A DNA stretch of 64,000 nt, from the NCBI RefSeq assembly GCF_012275375.1, contig NZ_JAAZQJ010000005.1:275657-339656 (forward strand), read 5' to 3'. Source of the stretch: Dyella sp. SG609 (GTDB lineage: Bacteria > Pseudomonadota > Gammaproteobacteria > Xanthomonadales > Rhodanobacteraceae). Below the pieces are notes generated by a model. It was not told the origin of the DNA. It saw only the letters and a list, made by a program, of their open reading frames with translations, and ran no database searches. Shown here piece after piece: positions 30,969 to 39,555 of the stretch (within the stretch, counting starts at the first letter, position 1; each line of letters starts with the position of its first letter). Made by a program: the position numbers and the translations under genes.

Positions 30969-33279
30969 GCGGCGCCATCAGGGTCGAAAGGCAGAAATGG
31001 AAGGCCACGCCCAGGCTCACCGTAAGGCCGATGGCGCGCAGCACCGGGATGCTGCTCCAGGCGAACATGCCGAACACCAGCAGCGCGGAAGCCACGCATA
31101 CCAGGGTGGCGTGCAGGGTGCGGCGCTGTTCGGCTGCGTCGTCCGTATCGCGCTCGAAGAACAGCGCGTAGTGCAGGCCCAGGCCGGCGGCCAAGGTCAG
31201 CGCCACCAGGTGGAACAGCGAGATCTCCACGCCGGCCGCGCGCTCCACCGCCAGCACCAGGAAGGTGGCGAGCGTCATCGGCGCCAGTACGCGCCAGGCG
31301 CGGCGCCAGCCGCGCAGCGCGAACGACACGGTCAGCACCAGCAGCACCGCGGCGATGGCCAGTGCATGCAGGATGCGCACGCGGTAATCGGCCACCAGCG
31401 ATTCGGCGGCGGCTTTCAGGTCGAGCACGCGTACCTTGCCGCCGCTGTCCTTGGCCAGTGCTTCGAGCGCGGCCACGTCGTGCACGCCGCTGAGCGTCGC
31501 CAGGCCGAGCCATTGGCCTTCGCGCTGCACGAGCATCGCGGCGAAGCGCTGGCCTAGCGCACTTTGCGCGAAGACTTCCGGCGTCAACGGCGGCAAGGTC
31601 TTCGCCTGCTCGACATCGGCCACGAACGGCTCGAACAGATCCTTGCGGAACGGCATGCCCTGCGTCGCTTCCGCGAGTGCGGCACGCAGGCTGGCGGCAT
31701 CGGGCAACTGGCGCTGGCGCTGCTGCTGCGTGGCGATGCTTGGCAGATAGCGCGAAGGCAGTTCGATGGCATCGGCGGCATGCCCGGCTACCAGCGCGGC
31801 GGCCTTCGGCTCCAGCTGCTCCGACAGGCGCAGTACGCCCTGCGCATCGGGCGCCTGCAGTACCAGCAGATAGCGCACGTCCGGCGCGCCCAGGGCTTCG
31901 CGCAGGCGCGCATCCCGCTGCAGCAGGTCCTGCGGCAGCGGCGTCAGCGCGGCGAGGTTGTTCTGCCAGAACGGCCCGGGCGCAAGCGCCAGCGCGGCCA
32001 CAATGGCGACGGCCACCAGCACCGGCAGCCAGCGCGGACGGGGCAGCCGGTCGAAGAAACGGCGCGCGCGTGCCAGCCACGGCATCTGCGCCACGTCGCG
32101 CACCTGCGCCGGCAGCAGGCGCGGCAGCAGATAGCGCGTGCACAGGCCGGCCACCAGCAGGCCGGTGATGGTGAACACGGCCAGCTGCTGCAGGCCGTTC
32201 ACGCCCGAGGCGTAGAAGGCCAGATAAGCGATGCACGCCGAAGCGATGGCGGTCAGCAGCAGCGGCCACAGGCCGCGCACGCTGGCCACGGCGTCCTCGC
32301 CCGCGCGGCGGTGGCTCAGCACGCGGATGGGATATTCCTGCGCCACACCCAGCAGGGTGAAACCGAAGGCCAGCGTGATGCCGTGCACCTGCGGAAACGC
32401 CAGCACCAGCGCCGCGATGCCGCCGAGCGCCGCGCTGGCGATCGGCAAGGCCGACAGCAGCAGCGAGCCGATGCTGCGATACGCCAGCAGCAGCAACAGG
32501 ATGAAACCGGCGGTGGACACATTGCCGATCCACTCCGCCTCGTGCCGCGTGTGCTCGCCCACCACCACGCTGAAATAACCGGGGCCGCTGATGGTCAGGC
32601 GCGCACTGCTCGCGCCGGGCAGGCGATGGAACGCCTGCTCGATCCCGCTCACCGCCTCGCCCTGCGCCGCCGGATCGAAACCCGCGGCGCGCGTCTGCAC
32701 CACCAGCAGCGCCTCGCGCCGCGGCGAGAACCACACGCCTTCGCGCGTCTCCGGCGTGCGCGCGGGTGTCCAGCGTTCGGCCAGCTTCAGCACTTCCAGC
32801 GTGGGATCGCGCGGCAGCAGGCCTTTCAGCAGCGCGGCGGCGGGCGAAGAGAGATCGTCCAGGCGCTGGTCGAGCTGGTCGGCGAGGAAGGCCTCGTCGT
32901 AGCGCTGTTGATCCAGCGTCGGCGAAAGCAGATAGCGGTACGGCAGCAGCTTTTCGTCCAGCGCGGTGAGGTCGAAGCTGCCGTTGAGCACCTGGGTGTA
33001 GCGCGGATCAGGACGCAGCGCACCCGCAAGGCCCTGGCTCAACGCAGCCAGCGCCGCGTCGTCGCCGCCATCGATCGCCAGCAACAGCAGCCGCGAGCCG
33101 GGGCCGTCGCCGACCTGCTCCATCAGCAGGCGCTGATCGGCATCGACCGGCGCGGGCATGAAGTCGCGCAGGTCGCCGCTCACCTTCAGCCGCTGCGACA
33201 CCAGCAGGCCGAGCCCGGCCAGCGCCAGCAGCCACACGGCCAGCAGCATGCCGCGCTTCACGCTCAGCCGCCCTTGCAC
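30952..33279 (-). CDS. MMPL/RND-superfamily exporter of the pigment cluster
   Basis: A 775-residue inner-membrane transporter with two repeats, each one helix, a large periplasmic loop and a five-helix bundle (about 12 membrane segments). Loops span about 35-245 and 440-630. Motifs such as FGFTLLGVAQEYPIRVLSHR and LTLAAGLGLHYALFFERD resemble MMPL exporters in aryl-polyene and xanthomonadin loci, which move the finished aryl-polyene lipid toward the outer membrane. It overlaps the LolA-like gene by 16 bases and the dehydratase by 17, so it is embedded in the operon. Confidence 0.88.
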   Translation of the reverse strand: MQGRLSVKRGMLLAVWLLALAGLGLLVSQRLKVSGDLRDFMPAPVDADQRLLMEQVGDGPGSRLLLLAIDGGDDAALAALSQGLAGALRPDPRYTQVLNGSFDLTALDEKLLPYRYLLSPTLDQQRYDEAFLADQLDQRLDDLSSPAAALLKGLLPRDPTLEVLKLAERWTPARTPETREGVWFSPRREALLVVQTRAAGFDPAAQGEAVSGIEQAFHRLPGASSARLTISGPGYFSVVVGEHTRHEAEWIGNVSTAGFILLLLLAYRSIGSLLLSALPIASAALGGIAALVLAFPQVHGITLAFGFTLLGVAQEYPIRVLSHRRAGEDAVASVRGLWPLLLTAIASACIAYLAFYASGVNGLQQLAVFTITGLLVAGLCTRYLLPRLLPAQVRDVAQMPWLARARRFFDRLPRPRWLPVLVAVAIVAALALAPGPFWQNNLAALTPLPQDLLQRDARLREALGAPDVRYLLVLQAPDAQGVLRLSEQLEPKAAALVAGHAADAIELPSRYLPSIATQQQRQRQLPDAASLRAALAEATQGMPFRKDLFEPFVADVEQAKTLPPLTPEVFAQSALGQRFAAMLVQREGQWLGLATLSGVHDVAALEALAKDSGGKVRVLDLKAAAESLVADYRVRILHALAIAAVLLVLTVSFALRGWRRAWRVLAPMTLATFLVLAVERAAGVEISLFHLVALTLAAGLGLHYALFFERDTDDAAEQRRTLHATLVCVASALLVFGMFAWSSIPVLRAIGLTVSLGVAFHFCLSTLMAPHARPD

Positions 33280-33926
33280 AGCGCCGCGAGGGCGTCGCGC
33301 GTCGGCGCCGCCGGCATGCGCGCGGCCAGGTCGCCGAGCAGGTCCACGGCCAGGTCGCCGTCGGCTTCCTGCATGCGCATGCAGCGCGGCTCGCCGCCGC
33401 GGCCGTCGATCTGGATGCTGGCGATCGCTTTCGCCACGCGCGCATCGCGCGGTACCAGGGTCAGGGTCCAGCCGCCGGCATGGCTTTCCTGGCGCACGTC
33501 GAAGGCCTGGTTGAGCCGGCCGGCATCGCCGCCGAGCAGGGCCACGAAACTGTCCAGCAGCACCTGCAGCTGCGGCGCGCGGCGCAGCGAGAAGCTGCGC
33601 GGCTTGCGGCCTTCGCGCTGCTGCGTCACCTCGCCGTCGGCAATGGTGGCGGTTTCCCTGGCCGGCTTCTCCACGCGGCGCTCCAGGCGATCGCCGCCCA
33701 GCCAGGCCAGTTCGCCGGAGACCACCAGCGGCTGTTCCAGCACCTTCATGAAGCGCGCTTCGGCGAACGGCGTGCGCGACGGCGCGGGACGCGCCAGCGA
33801 AGCGATCAGCGCCTGTGCATCGGCCGAACTCGACCCGGCCGCGCGCGCCTCAGGCTCCTGGGCGTTCGCCCAGCACGACAGGCTCAGGCCGAACAGGAGC
33901 GCCAGTGTCTTGCTGCCAGAAATCAT
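33264..33926 (-). CDS. LolA-like periplasmic carrier protein of the pigment cluster
   Basis: A 220-residue secreted protein whose signal peptide (MISGSKTLALLFGLSLSCWANAQ) fixes the start at 33926. The mature part (PFAEARFMKVLEQPLVVSGEL, then SFSLRRAPQLQVLLDSFVALL) resembles the LolA outer-membrane lipoprotein carrier fold found in aryl-polyene loci. It probably ferries the lipidic pigment across the periplasm with the MMPL exporter. The gene starts 77 bases inside the upstream acyltransferase gene, an unusually long overlap in another frame; both ends look genuine. Confidence 0.8.
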   Translation of the reverse strand: MISGSKTLALLFGLSLSCWANAQEPEARAAGSSSADAQALIASLARPAPSRTPFAEARFMKVLEQPLVVSGELAWLGGDRLERRVEKPARETATIADGEVTQQREGRKPRSFSLRRAPQLQVLLDSFVALLGGDAGRLNQAFDVRQESHAGGWTLTLVPRDARVAKAIASIQIDGRGGEPRCMRMQEADGDLAVDLLGDLAARMPAAPTRDALAALCKGG

Positions 33927-34803
33927 AGAAGTTGAACCAGTTGTAGGGGGCGGCGTGGATGTAATGCTCGACGCGCTGCGCATAACGGGCGATGACCGCG
34001 TCCAGCGCCTGCGCACGGCCCGGGCGCGGGATCTCCACGCGGTCGGCGAAGGCTTCGAAGACCAGGCGATAGCGGTTGCCGCCCAGGTACAGGCCGAAGC
34101 ACAGCACCACCGGCACGCGCAGCGTATGCGCCAGCAGCCAGGGGCTGATCGGGAACGGCGCGGGGCTGCCCAGCAGCTCGGCGCGGCGCAGCACTTCGTG
34201 TTCGCGGCCGCGGTCGGCCAGCATCGCCACCAGCGCGCCCCGGCCGCAGGCTTCGGCCATCTGCATGGCGACCGAGGTGCCGTCCTGCGACGCGTCGATG
34301 ACCTTGTCGCCGATCTCCGGCGCCAGCGCTTCCAGCAGTTCGGTGAGCGCGGGCGTCTTCTGCTTGTCCAGCAGCACGCGCAGGTTCACCTCGGGACGGC
34401 GCGCGCTGATCGCGCGCAGCGCCTCGAAGCTGCCCTGGTGCGAGCCGAACAGCAGCACGCCCTGGCCTTCGTCCATGTAGCGGCTCAGCGCCTCCAGGCC
34501 TTCCACTTCGATGGCGAAGCCGCGCTCGCCGCGCGCCAGCAGGAAGACGCGGTCCAGCATGGTGGAGGCGAAGCAGTGGATGTGTTTCAGCACATGCCAG
34601 GCGGTGACGCGATGCGGCAGCACGCGCGCCAGGAAAGCCTGCGAGGCCTCGCGCTCCAGCTTGCGGCGCCAGTAGAAGTACAGCGTGATCGGATACAGGA
34701 ACAGCCGCGCGAAACCGCGCCCGCCATGCAGGGCGATGCTGCGGATCAGCCACAGCGCGAAGCGCCCGCCGCCTTCGGGCCGGCTTTGCCAATGCTCGGT
34801 CAT
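33850..34803 (-). CDS. LpxL/HtrB-type lipid acyltransferase of the pigment cluster
   Basis: A 317-residue member of the lysophospholipid/lipid A acyltransferase family. The HX4E catalytic motif is SHQGSFEALRA and a hydrophobic N-terminal segment includes LFLYPITLYFYWRRKLE. In aryl-polyene systems such enzymes attach the polyene or a fatty acid to the lipid anchor. It overlaps the dehydratase gene by four bases at its start and the LolA-like gene by 77 bases at its end. Confidence 0.85.
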   Translation of the reverse strand: MTEHWQSRPEGGGRFALWLIRSIALHGGRGFARLFLYPITLYFYWRRKLEREASQAFLARVLPHRVTAWHVLKHIHCFASTMLDRVFLLARGERGFAIEVEGLEALSRYMDEGQGVLLFGSHQGSFEALRAISARRPEVNLRVLLDKQKTPALTELLEALAPEIGDKVIDASQDGTSVAMQMAEACGRGALVAMLADRGREHEVLRRAELLGSPAPFPISPWLLAHTLRVPVVLCFGLYLGGNRYRLVFEAFADRVEIPRPGRAQALDAVIARYAQRVEHYIHAAPYNWFNFYDFWQQDTGAPVRPEPVVLGERPGA

Positions 34804-35099
34804 GCCGCCTCGCCTTCGATCGCGCCGCGCGCCAGCAGCAGCTCGCCGCGGCGCAGTTCGAAGCGCACGCGCGCGCCGCTTTCGCTCAGCAGCAGCTCGG
34901 CCTCTTCGCCAGGCAGCAGCGGCGCCATGAATTTCGCTTCGGCGATGCGCGCCAGGCGCAGCCCGCGCCAGGCGCGCAACGCGTCGGCCACGGCTTGCAG
35001 CAGCACCACGCCGGGCACCAGCGGCTGGCCGGGGAAATGGCCCGGCAGCGACGGATGCGTGGGATCGATGCGCACGCAGGTGCGATAGGTCGGGCTCAT
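34800..35099 (-). CDS. Short FabA/FabZ-like 3-hydroxyacyl-ACP dehydratase (ApeI-like)
   Basis: A 99-residue hotdog protein with HPSLPGHFPGQPLVPGVVLL, which contains the catalytic His and the FPG..VPGV pattern of FabZ-type dehydratases. It is shorter than FabZ (about 150 residues), as in pigment clusters where two hotdog proteins cooperate. It follows the ACP gene after 68 bases and overlaps the acyltransferase start (ATGA). Confidence 0.85.
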   Translation of the reverse strand: MSPTYRTCVRIDPTHPSLPGHFPGQPLVPGVVLLQAVADALRAWRGLRLARIAEAKFMAPLLPGEEAELLLSESGARVRFELRRGELLLARGAIEGEAA

Positions 35100-35167
35100 G
35101 CAGCCACCGGCATGCGCGTGCGCAAACGTGGGAACGATGCCGGGCGTGCGGGCATCGCCGGCATGGC

Positions 35168-35440
35168 TCAGGCGGCCGCGCGGTGCTTTTCGATGTGCTC
35201 GGCGAGCGAGCGCAGGCTGGCGAAGATGGCGCGGTTGTCCGGATTGTCCGAACGCAGCTGGAAGCCGTACTGCTTGGACACCGCCAGCGCGATCTCCAGC
35301 GCATCGATGGAATCCAGGCCCAGCTCGCCGCCGAACAGCGGGGTGTCGGGGTCGATCTGCCCGGGCTGCAGGTCTTCCAGGTTGAGGCTCTCGACGATCA
35401 GGATCGCCAGTTCACGTTGTGCCGCGGTCTGCTCTGCCAT
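35168..35440 (-). CDS. Acyl carrier protein of the pigment cluster
   Basis: A 90-residue ACP with the phosphopantetheine attachment serine (Ser44) in GGELGLDSIDALEIALAV. It is acidic and helical, as expected, and begins the leftward arm of the cluster. The intermediates of polyene synthesis should be tethered here. A phosphopantetheinyl transferase gene is not in the window. It is divergent from the chorismatase gene across 93 bases. Confidence 0.92.
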   Translation of the reverse strand: MAEQTAAQRELAILIVESLNLEDLQPGQIDPDTPLFGGELGLDSIDALEIALAVSKQYGFQLRSDNPDNRAIFASLRSLAEHIEKHRAAA

Positions 35441-35533
35441 GCTCGTTCCGTACTGCTCTGGACATGCCCTCCCCCCCGGCTGGCATGGGGCGGCAGTGTA
35501 ACATGGCGGCCTTGTCGTCCCTGGTTACGGTGC

Positions 35534-36556
35534 ATGGTTCCCGGTTCAGAAAGCATCCAGCCGGCCGCCCTGGAAAGGCGCGCCCCCCGCATCTCCTACC
35601 GCCACGAGGCCCTGGCCGCGGTGCTGGCCGAAACCGGCACGCTGGCCGCGCTGGGCTTCGGCGCCGGCGCACCGCTGCACGACGATCCGCGCTATCTGCC
35701 CGTGCCGCTCGAAGGCATGGAGGCGCCGACGCCGCTGGAGGTCTGGCAGGTCGACGGCGAAGTCGAACACGGCCGCGAAGGCGCGCTGCGCTGGTCCGCC
35801 GGCGCGGGCTGGCTGTTCGCCGCAGTGGACCTGGACGAACACGCGCATGGCGGCCCGCGCGCTACCGCCGAACTGGCCTACCGCCTGCTGCGCGAATTCC
35901 TCGCGCGCCGGCCGGAACAGCACGTGCAGCGCATCTGGAATTACCTCGGCGCGATCAACCAGGGCGACGGCGACGCCGAGCGCTACAAGCTGTTCTGCGA
36001 AGGCCGCGCGGCCGGCATGGGCGAGTTCTTCCGCGAAGGCTTTCCCGCCGCCACGGCGATTGGCCATCATGGAGCGGGCCATCATGGAGCTGGCCATCAC
36101 GCCGGCGGGCAGCAGCTGCAGGTCTATCTGCTGGCCTGCGACCAGCCCGGCCAGCGCGTGGAGAATCCGCGCCAGGTCAGCGCCTGGCGCTACCCGCGCC
36201 AGTACGGCCGCACGCCGCCGAGCTTCGCCCGCGCCATGGCGCTGCCGGGCCAGGACGTGCTGGCGATTTCCGGCACCGCCGCGGTGGTCGGCCACAGTTC
36301 CGCGCACGAGGACGACCTCGATGCGCAGCTGGCCGAAACGCTGGCCAACCTGGAAACGCTGCTGGCGCACGCCGGCATGCCGGCCGGCTTCGACACGCAT
36401 TCGCCGCTGAAGGCCTATGTGCGCCATGCGGCGGATGCGCCGCACGTGCTCGGCTTCCTCGCCGCGCGCCTGCCCGGCGTACCGGTGCTGCTGCTGCACG
36501 GCGACGTCTGCCGCCGCGAACTGCTGGTGGAGATCGACGGCTGGCGCTACGCCTGA
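35534..36556 (+). CDS. xanB2: XanB2-like chorismatase (3-/4-hydroxybenzoate synthase)
   Basis: A 340-residue protein of the chorismatase family (XanB2, Hyg5, FkbO). In Xanthomonas XanB2 turns chorismate into 3-hydroxybenzoate for xanthomonadin and 4-hydroxybenzoate for ubiquinone. Supporting features are HVQRIWNYLGAINQGDGDAE, ERYKLFCEGRAAGM, FPAATAIG, LQVYLLACDQPG and FAISGTA-type AISGTAAVVGHSS near residue 245. A His/Gly/Ala-rich insertion (residues 178-191) from three 15-base tandem repeats interrupts a normally continuous region after FPAATAIG. Divergent from the ACP gene; the stop abuts the facing DUF4850-like stop with no gap. Product specificity cannot be read from sequence alone. Confidence 0.85.
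   Translation: MVPGSESIQPAALERRAPRISYRHEALAAVLAETGTLAALGFGAGAPLHDDPRYLPVPLEGMEAPTPLEVWQVDGEVEHGREGALRWSAGAGWLFAAVDLDEHAHGGPRATAELAYRLLREFLARRPEQHVQRIWNYLGAINQGDGDAERYKLFCEGRAAGMGEFFREGFPAATAIGHHGAGHHGAGHHAGGQQLQVYLLACDQPGQRVENPRQVSAWRYPRQYGRTPPSFARAMALPGQDVLAISGTAAVVGHSSAHEDDLDAQLAETLANLETLLAHAGMPAGFDTHSPLKAYVRHAADAPHVLGFLAARLPGVPVLLLHGDVCRRELLVEIDGWRYA
36062..36106 (+). repeat. Three tandem 15-base repeats inside the chorismatase gene
   Basis: Units start at 36062, 36077 and 36092. The first two differ only in their last base; the third keeps GGCCATCA and diverges. They encode Gly-His-His-(Gly/Ala)-(Ala/Gly) three times, an in-frame insertion typical of slipped-strand expansion. Confidence 0.9.
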
Positions 36557-37330
36557 TCAGGGCTTGCCGCAGCCGCCGTGCGCGTCCTTGAACGAGGCGA
36601 GCAGGAAATCCGCCACCGCTGCCGAGGAAGCCGGTGCGGCGATCGCCAGTTCGCGGAAGAACGGATCGCCGGTCTGGTCCAGCACCATCAGCGCGCGCAC
36701 CGGCGGCGATTTCGGCAGGCGGTAGGCGAGGCGCGCGGTGCAGCGGTCCAGCCGCTGCAGTTGGTCCGGCTTCGGTTCGAGCACCGGCTCCGGCGTCGAG
36801 GTTTCCATCAGCGTATCGAGCTGCTTGTGCGCGCCGGGGAACACGCCCTGCGCCGCTTCGTAGATGCAGCCCAGGCAAGCGGGAAACAGTTCCCAGCTCA
36901 TCCATCCCGCTTCGGCGCCTTCCGGCGCGACGAAGCTGAAGACGGTATTGCCGTCGACGCCTACCGCCGTGCGCTGCGGTTTCCAGCCGCGCGGCACGGC
37001 GAGCCAGCCGATGGCGTTGGCGTAGAACCAGTCGAGCTTGTCGCGCAGTTCCGGCGGAGCCGCGATGGCGAGTGCGGGCAGTTCGTTGTCCTGCACCGTT
37101 TCCCAGTCGCCCTCGCCGTCTTTGACTTCGATGCGCGTGGCGCGGATGGCGTCGAGCGCATGGCCGGCGGCATCGCGCGGATGCGCCGGTGCCAGGCGAT
37201 AGTCCTTGCCGGCGACGGAGAGGTAGTGCGAGGGCGGGCCGGTCAGTGCGCGGTGCGGCGCATCGCCGGCAGTGGCGACGACGGCCAGCGATGAAAGCAG
37301 CACAGCACAGAGGCGCAGGGGGAAGTTCAT
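36557..37330 (-). CDS. Secreted protein, DUF4850-like, unknown
   Basis: A 257-residue protein with a Sec signal peptide (MNFPLRLCAVLLSSLAVVATA). The stretch NAIGWLAVPRGWKPQRTAVG followed by a Cys-x-x-Cys (ACLGC) resembles DUF4850-type proteins, though I hold this loosely. Four or five Cys residues in the mature part suggest disulfides in the periplasm. The ATG at 37330 is chosen for its AAGGAG ten bases upstream and the signal peptide. It converges on the chorismatase gene with abutting stops and is preceded by a palindromic repeat. Confidence 0.65.
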   Translation of the reverse strand: MNFPLRLCAVLLSSLAVVATAGDAPHRALTGPPSHYLSVAGKDYRLAPAHPRDAAGHALDAIRATRIEVKDGEGDWETVQDNELPALAIAAPPELRDKLDWFYANAIGWLAVPRGWKPQRTAVGVDGNTVFSFVAPEGAEAGWMSWELFPACLGCIYEAAQGVFPGAHKQLDTLMETSTPEPVLEPKPDQLQRLDRCTARLAYRLPKSPPVRALMVLDQTGDPFFRELAIAAPASSAAVADFLLASFKDAHGGCGKP

Positions 37331-37408
37331 GCAAGACACTCCTTGTCTTTGGATCATTTTGGCGGAAAGAGCAACGCTCTGGGGCCGCTCACTCCATGTG
37401 GCGCTTCG

Positions 37409-37480
37409 CTACTGGATTCCGGCCTGCGCCGGAATGACGATCAAAAACCGTCATGCCGGCGCAGGCCGGCATCCAGTGAG
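37409..37480. repeat. Palindromic intergenic repeat, family B, copy 1
   Basis: Two units (37409-37440 and 37449-37480) face each other. Each contains a CCGGCCTGCGCCGG-type palindrome and TGGAT/ATCCA and CGTCAT/ATGACG edges. They lie between the glmU stop and the DUF4850-like gene, both leftward, so they may terminate or process the glmU transcript. Confidence 0.88.
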
Positions 37481-37488
37481 GACAAAGC

Positions 37489-38856
37489 TCATTTTTTCTC
37501 GGGACGCTTCCACCCATGCAAGGTGGCCTGGCGTCCACGCGCCACGGTCAATTGCCCGGCCGGCGCATCGTGCGTGATCACCGAGCCCGCGCCGATCGTC
37601 GCGTTCTCGCCCACCCGCACCGGCGCCACCAGCGCGCTGTTGGAGCCGATAAACGCGCCATCGTCGATGCGGGTGACGCTCTTGTTCACGCCGTCGTAGT
37701 TGCAGGTGATGGTGCCGGCGCCGATATTGACCTTCGCGCCGATCACCGCGTCGCCCAGATAGCTCAGGTGATTGGCCTTGCTGCCCTCGCCCAGCTTCGC
37801 CTTCTTGGTCTCGACGAAATTGCCCACGTGCACGCCGGCGGCCAGCTCGGTGCCGGGGCGCAGGCGCGCGAACGGGCCGATGGTGCAGGGGCCGTGGGTG
37901 ACCACGCCTTCCAGGTCGCAGTGCGGCTGCACCACGGTGCCGGCGGCGAGCTGCACGTCCTTCAGGCGGCAGAACGCGCCGATGCGCACGTCCTCGCCCA
38001 GCTGCACATCGCCTTCCAGGATCACGTCGATGTCGATGTCCACGTCGCGCTCCACCGTGACGCGGCCGCGGATATCGATGCGCGCCGGATCGGCGATGCG
38101 CACGCCTTCCAGCGCCAGCGCCTTGGCCGCGCGCTGGCGGTAGACCGCTTCGAGTTCGGTCAGCTGCCAGGGATTGTTGGCGCCGGCCGCTTCCATCTCG
38201 TCGTCGCATTCCACGCAGAAGGCCGGGCGGTTTTCCGCCGCGGCCATCGCGAAGATATCGGTGAGGTAGTACTCGCCCTGCGCGTTGTTGCGGTCGAGCT
38301 TCGCGGTCCAGCGCTTCAGCGCGGCGGCGTGCGCGGCGACGATGCCGGTGTTGATGCGGTCGATCGCGCGCTGCTCGTCGCTGGCGTCTTTTTCTTCCAC
38401 GATGGCGCGCACGAAGCCGTTGCCGTCCAGCAGCACGCGGCCGTAGCCCTTCGGGTCGGCCACGCGGGTGGCGAGCACGGTGAGCGCTTCGTCGGTATCG
38501 ATCAGGCGCTGCAGGGTGGACGGCCGGGTCAGCGGCACGTCGCCGTACAGCACCAGCACCGCGGCATCGTCCGGCACGTCGCGCAGGGCCTGGGCCACGG
38601 CGTGGCCGGTGCCCAGGCGCTCGGCCTGCAGCACCCAGCGCAGGTCAGGCTGGCCTTCGAAGGCGGCCAGCACCTGGTCGCCGCCGTGGCCGTAGACCAC
38701 GTGGATCTGCTGCGCCGACAGCGCGCGCGCCGCGGCCAGCACGTGCGCCAGCAGCGGGCGGCCGGCGAGCGGCATCAGCACCTTGGCCTTCTTGGACTTC
38801 ATGCGCTTGCCTTCGCCGGCGGCGAGGACAATGACGTGCAGGGGCATGTTCTTCAT
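37489..38856 (-). CDS. glmU: Bifunctional UDP-N-acetylglucosamine pyrophosphorylase / glucosamine-1-phosphate acetyltransferase
   Basis: A 455-residue enzyme making UDP-GlcNAc for peptidoglycan and lipopolysaccharide. The N-terminal uridylyltransferase domain (1-230) has [34 protein letters not shown] and [11 protein letters not shown]. The C-terminal left-handed beta-helix (from about 250) has hexapeptide repeats and the acetyltransferase segments [20 protein letters not shown] and [14 protein letters not shown]. The position after the atp operon is conserved in many gammaproteobacteria. Confidence 0.97.
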   Translation of the reverse strand: MKNMPLHVIVLAAGEGKRMKSKKAKVLMPLAGRPLLAHVLAAARALSAQQIHVVYGHGGDQVLAAFEGQPDLRWVLQAERLGTGHAVAQALRDVPDDAAVLVLYGDVPLTRPSTLQRLIDTDEALTVLATRVADPKGYGRVLLDGNGFVRAIVEEKDASDEQRAIDRINTGIVAAHAAALKRWTAKLDRNNAQGEYYLTDIFAMAAAENRPAFCVECDDEMEAAGANNPWQLTELEAVYRQRAAKALALEGVRIADPARIDIRGRVTVERDVDIDIDVILEGDVQLGEDVRIGAFCRLKDVQLAAGTVVQPHCDLEGVVTHGPCTIGPFARLRPGTELAAGVHVGNFVETKKAKLGEGSKANHLSYLGDAVIGAKVNIGAGTITCNYDGVNKSVTRIDDGAFIGSNSALVAPVRVGENATIGAGSVITHDAPAGQLTVARGRQATLHGWKRPEKK

Positions 38857-38901
38857 GTCGGTCCCTTGGAGCCTGGGTCAGCGAAGCAGGATAGCAGCCG
38901 C

Positions 38902-39453
38902 TCATTTCGCTCCATGACCGGGGGCTGACGCAGCGTCGCCAGCCGTGACGCGCGCCGCACCTCCGTGGCATTCGAAGTGAAAATCGTAGGCGAGGCTGAA
39001 CGGACGCGCCTGGCTGTCGACGAGGTGGCTTTCGCCGTTGGCGTCGGCGGCCCAGCGTTCGACTTTCAAGGGCAGGAAGGACCATTGGCTGGCGGCCGCC
39101 TTCACCGCGGCGATATAGAGGCGGCGGTCGGCGCCAGCGCTGGCTTCGTCGTCGATGCGCACGTCGTCGACCTTGCCCGTGGCGCTGACGATGAACAGCG
39201 CGCGTACTTCTTCGGGCGGCGGGCAGCTTGCCAGCAGCGAGGCCGGATACACGGGCGTGACGCGATGCTCGGGCGCGGCGCCGCTGGAGACTTCGCCCAG
39301 CGCCAGCTCGTAGCGCGCGGTGCCTGCGGGCACCACGGCATGCCAGGTGGCATCGCCCTGCGGCCGCGTGGCCGATGTTTGTGGCGGCACCTGGCCGCAG
39401 GCGGCGAGGCATGCCGCCAGACCCGATGACACGATGCGGAAACGCTTTGCCAC
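38902..39453 (-). CDS. Putative lipoprotein with TonB C-terminal-like domain
   Basis: A 183-residue protein. I use the GTG at 39453 because GAGGGAG lies upstream and it begins a lipoprotein signal peptide with LAAC lipobox options at residues 12-19. The region RVTPVYPASLLASCPPPEEV to LYIAAVKAAASQWSFLPLKV resembles the TonB C-terminal fold used by stand-alone periplasmic proteins. It lies between atpC and glmU on the same strand, 45 bases before glmU. Role unknown. Confidence 0.65.
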   Translation of the reverse strand: MAKRFRIVSSGLAACLAACGQVPPQTSATRPQGDATWHAVVPAGTARYELALGEVSSGAAPEHRVTPVYPASLLASCPPPEEVRALFIVSATGKVDDVRIDDEASAGADRRLYIAAVKAAASQWSFLPLKVERWAADANGESHLVDSQARPFSLAYDFHFECHGGAARVTAGDAASAPGHGAK

Positions 39454-39494
39454 GCGCGGCTCCCTCGGATGCACCGGCGCAACATGCCCAAACG

Positions 39495-39519
39495 AAAACG
39501 CCGGCACAAGGCCGGCGTT
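39495..39519 (-). terminator. Intrinsic terminator of the ATP synthase operon
   Basis: Stem AACGCCGGC/GCCGGCGTT (39497-39505 with 39511-39519), five-base loop and on the minus strand a TTTTCGTTT tail. It lies about 40 bases after the atpC stop. Confidence 0.75.
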
Positions 39520-39555
39520 CCGCATATCTCTTTCCGCCGTGGCCGGCGCGGGAGA

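Noticed and set aside
33264-34803. A frameshifted single gene made of acyltransferase plus LolA-like parts
   Set aside because: Each part has its own complete set of family features, and the second begins with its own signal peptide, so two overlapping genes explain the sequence better than a frameshift.
31564-35088. A 1174-codon open frame antisense to the MMPL, LolA-like and acyltransferase genes
   Set aside because: It crosses several clearly coding genes on the other strand, and its composition is typical of codon-position shadowing at high GC.
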